Source: Canna indica (lineage: Eukaryota > Streptophyta > Magnoliopsida > Zingiberales > Cannaceae). From it: a DNA stretch of 64,000 nucleotides. The stretch spans positions 22,996,001-23,060,000 of the forward strand of contig CP136897.1 of assembly GCA_034359265.1 (NCBI GenBank), written 5' to 3'. Shown in pieces: positions 23,246 through 32,200 of the stretch (position 1 is the first letter of the stretch; each line of letters begins with the position of its first letter). Made by a program: the position numbers and the translations under genes. The notes under the pieces were generated by a model, which saw nothing but the letters and a program-made list of their open reading frames with translations, was not told the DNA's origin and did not search any database.

Positions 23246-26200
23246 TCACTCGTATACATCTTCCTCTGTGGAAAAGATAAAAAGAAATGAATGTGTCAAA
23301 AGATTAATCACATTAGGCAGTTAGCATTAGATAAATAATTGAAAATAATTTCTTGGAGCAAGAAATTTGCTCTGATGGTTCTTCTCAGATTTCATCTGAA
23401 GACAATGCATACGATGACCAGAAGTATTGAACTTTAGCTGAACCTGACGACAAAGAAAAAAAAAGCTATCAGGGAGGAACTTACGCTCTTCTTCCTCCAT
23501 GTTCAAATCATCCTCATCATCATCAAAGTCAACATTCTGTAAAGAGGGCGGAGGATTATAGTGAGACTAAAAATTGTTATATAAAACGAGCAAGTATGTA
23601 TGTGCACGCAGTTTGATGTTATAAAACCAGCATGTATGTATATGTATAGCATTGTTAGTGCATCTCCACTGAACCCAACTTCCTGTAGGGAATAGTGAGT
23701 TAAGAAAAAAAATAAAAAATAAAAATAAAAATGGAGAATTCCCTCAAGTTTATGTGACAACCATACATTCATGCACAGTAGACAATGTGCTTTAAGAGGA
23801 TTAAACTTGGGTATCACTATAAAACCAAGTACTCCTATATTTGGGTAGCCCTATCATCCTAAAACAAAGCTTACAAAAAACATGAAGGAGTGGATGAGCT
23901 GTATGCCAGCACATAGTTCCCACTGAGAAGCAGCACATTATCACAAGCAAACTGGGTCATTTTATCGTCGCCTATTGTCCTCGAATGTAACTTACAAGAA
24001 ACTTAAATGAGCATAGTTCCACATAGTTCATAGTACTTCATACTAACAAGCAGCTCACTATTACAAGGCAAGCTGCGAATTTCTTGATGGGCAATCATCC
24101 TGGAACGGAACTTGCAGAGAACTTAATGAGTTGTGTGCCAGGCTGCCAGCATATAATTCTGTTACAATACCAACTTATGACTTCCCTACTAACGGGCAAT
24201 TTGCTATCACAATGCCACATGTGGCATTACATGCTCGCCTATCATCCTCAAACGAATATTAGTGGTGTTGCTAGCCACGATTTAAAATCTTGTGCTGGTA
24301 CTCATCTTGGTAAATGGTCGATATCAATACATACGAGTACCTTTCTGTACTGGTACAGTCTAGTATAAGTTAGACGACTGTACTAAATGTTTTATTTTAT
24401 TTTTACAATTCACGATCTAAACTTTGTTTGTCATAAAGAATTTGATTAAAATGCTGAAGTATACGTGATAAAGCATAGTTTGAGATATTCAAGGCCTTTA
24501 TATAAACAGAAAACACGTCAAAAATTAGATCCAAAACAGTCAAATAAAAATTGACCAATGACTTGAAAAAATAGGTGTTGGGCATGTACCGAACAGTTAG
24601 GACTTAGGAGTGCAAGTGAGCCGAGCTGCTCGCAAGCTAATTGGGATCGGCTCAATGAAAACTCGAACTGGACTCCATCCTGTCGAGCTCGAGTCGAGCT
24701 TTACGTATGAGTGAGCAAAACTCGAACTAACCAATACTCGGCTCGAGGAGCTCGCGAGCCTAATTGAGCTTTACATGTAAGCTTAAGTTCCAGCTCATTC
24801 ACAAGCTCAATTGAGCTCCATGAATTCAAGGCCACGGAGCTCAATCTTGAGCCAAGCTTAATCGAGCTCGTTCATGAGCACACTCAAGCTTAAAAAATAA
24901 ACAAGCCTAACCAACTGAGCTTGAGTTGCTCGAGTATAGCTTGAGTTGCTCGAGTATAGCTTGAGTCGAGCTCGAGCCTAGAGATCATTAGATCAAAGCT
25001 CGACCAAGCTCGAGCTCGAGTTCAAGCTCAGAAAATCTGAACAAGCCGAGCCGAGCCGAGCCGAGCTTGCTTGTACTCGAGCTCAACTCGGCTCCATAAC
25101 AGCCCTACGAACAGTACAGTGCTTCTACTGCTTGTACCAGACTAGTACTGCCTGGTACAGTTCGCACCTATTGAATTTTCATGTATGGGCCAAGATATCC
25201 AGTTGAAAAAATGATATGTACTGTCCCTACTGAGCAACACAGTACAAGATTTTAAACCTATGGTGCCAGCATATAATTCTATCAGGCTATAAACATTAAA
25301 ACCTATGAACTTTCATGCTTGCCTATCATCCTTTAGTGAAACAAAAGACTTAAATGAGTGGTGTCCACCCGCACATAGTTCCTAAAAAAAGCAGTAAGCT
25401 GTTACAATATAAAACTGTCACATTTCTGTTCTACTAACCTAGACCCGGCAATTCGTGCCGAGCCGGAGATACCGAACAAAGATTGTGCCCGGCCCGGCCC
25501 GATAAAAATTTGGGCCCGGGGGGGGCAGCACGGCACAAACAGTAAATGGGCTGGCCCGGCCTGTTAGCACGATAACGAAAATTCAAAATCGGGCTATCGG
25601 GCTATCGGGCCGATTCGAGCCCGATAGCCCAATATTCCGATAATGAATAAAAATTCTTATCGGGCCAGGTCGAGCCTACACCACCTGGACCGACCCAGCC
25701 CAATATTTGCTCGGGCCTTATTGGGTCGACCCGATAACGACCCGGGCACGGTAAGAATCAGCCCGAGCCCAATTTTATCGGGTTGGGCCGAGAATTGACA
25801 GGTCTATTTCTAACCTGTTGCATTTCGTGCTGCCCGGGCATCAACATTAGATTGATGCCAAAATATAGATTGGAACTATCCTAACTTTCTTATCAGTTCA
25901 CAAACATGTCTTTGCAGCACCATTTGAATGTTGAACCACCAATGCAAAAAGTTAAAATGTTCTTACCTTATTATAATCATCATCATCGCTGGTTTCCTCT
26001 TCTGCCTCTTCTTCCTCATCTTCCTCATCTTCACTTTCACCTTTCTTCTCCTTGCCCTTTTCATCCTCGCCCTGAAATTAAAGAAGGTTATTGAATACTG
26101 AAATTATACATAAAAAAGGTGAGGTCCATCCACAAAGATGGGAATGTTGCAACTACCATAGAATGTTGAATCATTTACTCAAATAGATAATTTACCATCT

Positions 26201-29200
26201 ACCCACAATAGGAAGCAGACATAAAAATTATGATTTGCAAACATCCTCAAAAATTTAATATCATTCAGAGATGTAATTTGCAAATGCACAAGACAGAGGA
26301 CTTTGCTTGTCAAAGACATCATATGCTTAGACATGTCAGATAATTCATAAATGTAAATACATATTAGGATCTGCTACTTGCCTTATATTTCTCTTCAAGC
26401 TTCTCGAACATATCAAATAGCTTTTCATCTGTATCAAGGAAAATATTAAAGTTTTAATATTTGATCATATGGCATCATAAATGAACAAGTAAACCAACAT
26501 TACTCATATCATCTCAGTTTTGAGACAAGATATGATTAAAAATGCTATTTAGGCGCTAAAGTAGATTGTCTTGATACAAAATTTTACATATCTAATTAAA
26601 ATGGAATCCCATAAAAGATCAAGAATGCAAGTAAAATTGAAAATAAAGAAGATAAAGAAAAATTCCAGCCATATTTTGCCCTCTGCCTCTGATCAATATT
26701 CAGAATTGATTGACTTATAAATCAAGTACTTCAAAACACATGAAATAGTTGAGTAAGTACAAGTACAACAAGAAGTTTTTCTTAAAGCAAGCCTAGGAAA
26801 TAATAGACAAATAGAAGAAACTCAAGGGTAGAGTGATCATCAAACCTGTATCCCACCGTAATTTCTTTTTATCATGCTGCATATGTTTTGATCCTGAAAA
26901 TGGTCATAGAATATTACCTACTTGATCTCCGGTGACACAAAAGGAAAAAATACATTCACATAAAAGTACTTTATTTCCTTTCATATATTAGTTGATTCAA
27001 GTCCCTCAAAATTTCTACCTTGAATCAGTTCAGGTGGAAAATTTGAAGGTGTTAGTTTGAGATAAGATGCAAGAGCTTCACGTTTTCCTTTCCCCTTTTG
27101 CTTGAACCTGTCAGAAAACCGTTCGATATCTACATCTTGGCTCTCTGGCAAAACCATAGAACAAAATGCATACAAATACATGAGGATTCAGTTGTCCAGC
27201 GAAAAATGTAAAAAAGAAGAACCAAGTCACTGCATCACACAGCATCATGTTGTAACAAAGTAACAAAGTTATATTTTTACAATACAGCATAAACTAATAT
27301 TATACAGATATAAAAGAACAATCCCCAGGAACTTACAGATGCATGTTTGCTTTTCTTATATTCTGATGGAAGAATAATAAATATGGTGTGGCAAGAGAGA
27401 GTTATTCGGGCAAATAATGACACAGTATTAGGGGATACATAGAATAAGGGACGTTATAAGCAAAAGAGAACTCTCAACCTGCTAGCATACTATCATATCT
27501 TGCAATGAACCAACACCTTAATGCACAAATCAGCAGATGTTTCATATTTCCTAATTGTTATGGCACAATTTGCTTCCAAATATAGACAATTTGCAGAGCT
27601 TTTTTGCAGAAAGATCTAACATAGTTGTTTGAACAAGTGTGTGAATAACATTCGCCTTGACAAAGAAGTTTGTTAGCCAATAGCCACATACATATCCATT
27701 ATCCAACATAAGCAAAAAATACAGCACTCATGAAAGAGTTCAGAGCTTCTGTCACAGACCCAGTTTTGGATCGCCTCCACGGGTGGAATTGACAGGAAGT
27801 CGTGCCAAAGGAAGAAATGGAATCGACAATCTCCTCTTCAGTAGCTTGCCAAAGAGGGTCTTTGCCCTTCCTCCTTCCTATGGTTGCGATTGAGAAACAA
27901 AAACTAGAAGAGAGGAAATCAAGAAGTTGAGAGAAGAAAAAATCTGTATTGACTTGTATTCCCTTTCATTCCTCCTTATACACAGTTGTAATTTACAACT
28001 ATACCCTCAAGTCCTCAACTATCTTGGCAGTTACAAACTTACAATGGTTCTTATGCCAATGTCTTACTTGCAACAATGTTAAGTAAAAAGAACAATACAA
28101 GCCCAGGTAGCTTTTTTTTATATCAAAACTCAACAACATAAAACTCAGCAACATCATTCAGCAGCATCTAATTCAGCCTTCCATTTCCCATGTTGGTATC
28201 TTTGGTGGGTCTTCAATACTTTTTTATCTCTAACATTCTCACAGCAATATCATAAGGGACACCTGATTGCATAATATTTTATCTCTACTCGCTGCATTCA
28301 TTTTTTGATGTTGCAAACCAACTCTTGAAGATTACATCAGGAAGTTGAAAGTAAATAGTAGATTTACACTATTTTGATTAGAAAAAATGGCTTGCAAGAT
28401 TATAATAATAATGATATCTTAATCCTCAAAGATGGAAGATGTGGCGTACTTGAAAAATGCTCTAAAAAGTTTCGCTAATTCAGAACTATTTCTATTGGTA
28501 ATAGTTTGTACCATTTTATTCAAATACTAGCGAGTATGATGCGTACTGATCCCAGTGATCTGTATCATTCATAAATCTAAGGACCAATGCAAGAGAAAAT
28601 TAATATCAATTCTTTAACAGTTGAGCTGTGCAGTTTGATATATCATTTTCAAGGTTTAAAATCTCCATACCGGTACCGGTGTTTGACCAGTACCGGTACC
28701 TCACCGTACCAATGCACGGTATGGTCTGGTACTAATTTAGAATCAGTATGGTGATGCACACTGCTGCAGTATGGTGCTGCTGCACACTGTTGCAGTATGG
28801 TGCTGCTGCACACTGCTGCTGCAGTATGGTGCATTGGTGCAACACCATACTGCTGCACTGCACCGCACCGTACTGTTAGGGAATTTTTCGATGCACCCGC
28901 GCAACGTCGAATCATGACGGAAGGTTCCCTACATGTTTGTAAATATGGATTCGTGTCCATGTACATTTTCATTCTATTCTTATTCGTTCATGTAAAATCC
29001 CGTTGTGCGATCCCCAAGGGCCCATGGTACGAGTTGTATGCATTTTGAGGACGTTCGACACTTGGTGCATGCATTACGGCTAAGCGGAACACATTGTGTG
29101 AATTCGTCATGGCCGTGGCCATCGAAAATCACCATGTCGGGTGGCCCAAATTTTGTCATGCTCCTCGTGCTTTGCGGAACCTTGGGGGTGGCACTTGGGG

Positions 29201-32200
29201 GTTAGAGGTCCCATGTATAGCGTAGGGGAGTGTTGGCTTACGAAAGCGGTTGCCTTGTGCGAATAACGAATGAGCGGCCCACATGGGCATGCAACATGTC
29301 GAATTCGCCCAAGGCGATTGCGGAACTCACCCTACATCCGTTTTTGCATTTTCTTGTATCCATAGTCCTGTAAATGTTGTATTTTACTTTACGCCTTCAA
29401 TACCATTCGGCCAACATGGTCATTTGAAGGCGCGGACATGGAATACAAGGTTGGCACGTGGTCCGAAATATGCCCCGCGATGTCAAGTCGGGAAGCCCAT
29501 TTGGGACGGATTTTATATCAAGGCTTATCCCTTGCATGCGATGCAAGGGTGCCGCATGGGTTCTTCCGCACCAAAACATTTGGCCCATGACAGTTGGTAT
29601 CAGAGCCAAGTTTGCGAGCCTCCAACTGAGAAAGCTCTCGATGCAGACATAGCCGACGCACATTCCGTCTATGGCGCTCGAGTTGTCGATGCAGCGAACC
29701 CGGTCGAGGACCTTCCGATTGTTGTGTTCGGGGAGGCAAGCATACATATGATTGATGCAAAGATGGTGACTTCTGCGCAGGGCGGATATGCCCCTAAGAC
29801 GCAAAGTCATTTGCAAGCAGAGCGAGAATTGCGAACCTCCAAGTCTCCAACTGATAAAGCCCTCGATGCAGACATAGCCGACGTGCATTCCGTCTATGGA
29901 GCTCGAGTTGCTGAGGCAGTGATCCAGTCGATGAACATTCCGACTGTTGTATTCGAGGAGGCAAGCATACATTTATTGATGCAAAGATTGGGACGTTTGT
30001 GCAGGGCGGATAGGCCCCTAAGTCGCAAAGTCATTCACCCACATAACGAGAATTGCAAGCCCCCAAGTGAGGAAGCCCTTGATGCAGACATAGTCGACGT
30101 GCATTCCGTCTGTGGCGCGCGAGTTGCTGATGCAGTGAACCAGTCGATGAACTTTCCGACTGTTGTATTCGGGGTGGCAAGCATACATTGATGGGGGTGA
30201 TGATCGTGACTTGTGCGCAGGGCAGATGGGCCCATAAGACGCAAAGTCATTTGCGCAAGGTGGATGGTCCTCTGTAAGACGCAAAGTCTCGCGCAGAGTA
30301 GATCTCTTGCAAGACGCACATTGTGCGCAAAGTATACTCTCTCATAAGATGCGAGGATGGTGCGCAGGGCGTTGGCCCCTAAGACGCACCGCAGAGCCGA
30401 TGGCTTCTGAGTTACCAAGTCCTTTGCGCGAAGTAGACTCTCTCATAAGACACACATTGTGTGCAAAGCAGACTCTCTTGTAAGTTGCAAGGATAGTGCG
30501 CGGGGTGTAGTCCCCTAAGTCGCAAGGATGGTGCGCAGGGCGTTGTCCCCTAAGTCACAAGGTTGGTGCGCATGGCACGATGGCCTATAAGGCGCAAGGT
30601 TTGTGCGGAGAGCAGCGTAAGACTTGAAGCTCGTTGAGATGGGCTCAGTGGTGGGCACCATGACCTCTGCGGGGGGCGAGTGAGCAAGCAGTGATCCATA
30701 AGACTTGAAGCTCGTTGAGATGGGCTCGATGGTGGGCGCCATGACTCCTGCAGGGGGCGAGTGAGCAAGCAGTGATCGGCTCAAAGCGATGGTGCGGGCG
30801 ATGCTCTAATGTGGCGCGGCCACGGAGCTATGCTCGTTGGCTCTACAAGTCTGGGACTTTCCATTGCCCAGCGAGAACGGGACTTGGCGAATCAAGTAAC
30901 CATTTCCTGAGTTCCTTCATGCGAGCGTTGCTCAACGGCGCTCGTATGCCCCACAAAGTCTGGGACTTGTCATTGCCCAGCAAAAACGAGACTTGGTGAA
31001 TCGAGTAGCCATTTCTCGGGTTCCTTCACGCAAGCGTTGCTCAACGACACTCGTGTGCCCCACAAAAGTCTGGGACTTGTCATTGCCCAGCAAAAACGAG
31101 ACTTGGTGAATCGAGTAGCCATTTCTCGGGTTCCTTCACGCGAGCGTTGCTCAACAGCGCTCGTGTGCCCCATAAGTCTGGGACTCTTCATTGCCTAGCA
31201 AGAACGAGACTTAGTGAATTGAGTAACCACTTCTCGGGTTCATTCACGCGAGCGTTGCTCAACGGCGCTCGTGTGCCCCACAAAGTCTGGGATGCCCATA
31301 GCCCAGCAACATCGAGACTTGGTGAACATAGTAGCTATTTCTCCATGTCCATTCAAGCGAGCGTTGCTCAACGGCGCTGGTGCCCCTTCAGGCGAAGTTG
31401 CTCAACGACACTCGTTTGCTCCACAAGCCTGGGACTTTTCATTGCCCAGCAAGAACGAGACTTGGTGAATTGAGTAACCACTTCTCGGGTTCCTTCACGC
31501 GAGTGTTGCTCAACGGCGCTCGCGTGCCCCACAAAGTCTGGGACCCTCATAGCCCAGCAACATCGAGACTTGGTGAATCTAGTAGCTATTTCTCGATGTC
31601 CATTCAAGCGAGCGTTGCTCAATGGCGCTGGTGCGCCTTCAGGCGATCGTTGCTCAACGACTCTCGTTTGCTCCACAAGTCTGGGACTTCATTGCCCAGC
31701 AACGAGTTTGGGAATATCATATCCCTTTCTCGCAACAACAGGAGATGATGAAACTCAAGGATGTTCCAAGTAGTCATTTCCTGGTGGTGAACTTCATGGC
31801 AAAACTCGACAAGTTGCAGCCCCACTGCGGCATGTCGTTACTCAGGTGGTGTTCCCTTCGACAACTTGGGAAGAATTCACTTTAGCAATTGCAGCCAAAG
31901 GCGGTGCGGCCGAGGCGAGTTCGACGATGACCTCGAAGCTTGAAGTGGGGGAGGATGTTAGGGAATTTTTCGATGCACCCGCGCAACGTCGAATCATGAC
32001 GGAAGGTTCCCTACATGTTTGTAAATATGGATTTGTGTCCATGTACATTTTCATTCTATTCTTATTCGTTCATGTAAAATCCCGTTGTGCGATCCCCAAG
32101 GGCCCATAGTACAAGTTGTATGCATTTTAAGGACGTTCGACACTTGGTGCATGCGTTACGGCTAAGCGGAACACATTGTGTGAATTCGTCATGGCCGTGG

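Larger units (their letters stand above)
23845..25440. repeat. Decayed tandem repeat (about 120-140 bp units) in RPC31 intron
   Basis: Five diverged units start near 23845, 23968, 24088, 24231 and 25315. Each carries a CCTATCATCCT-like start, then ACTTACAAGAAACTTAAATG, then a CAGCACATAGTTC-like stretch and a TTACAA block. Element d3 (24276-25262) interrupts the fourth unit and another element (25440-25806) the fifth. Confidence 0.65.

Noticed and set aside
25906..26094. Small frame on + with Leu/Pro/His-rich protein
   Set aside because: It is the antisense of the acidic RPC31 exon 25967-26071.
29397..29972. 191-codon open frame on - in the LTR element
   Set aside because: It is the antisense shadow of tandem array A and has no family resemblance.
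30205..31720. Regular repeats as a CRISPR array
   Set aside because: Plant LTR element interior; repeats are adjoining and diverged, with no unique spacers.
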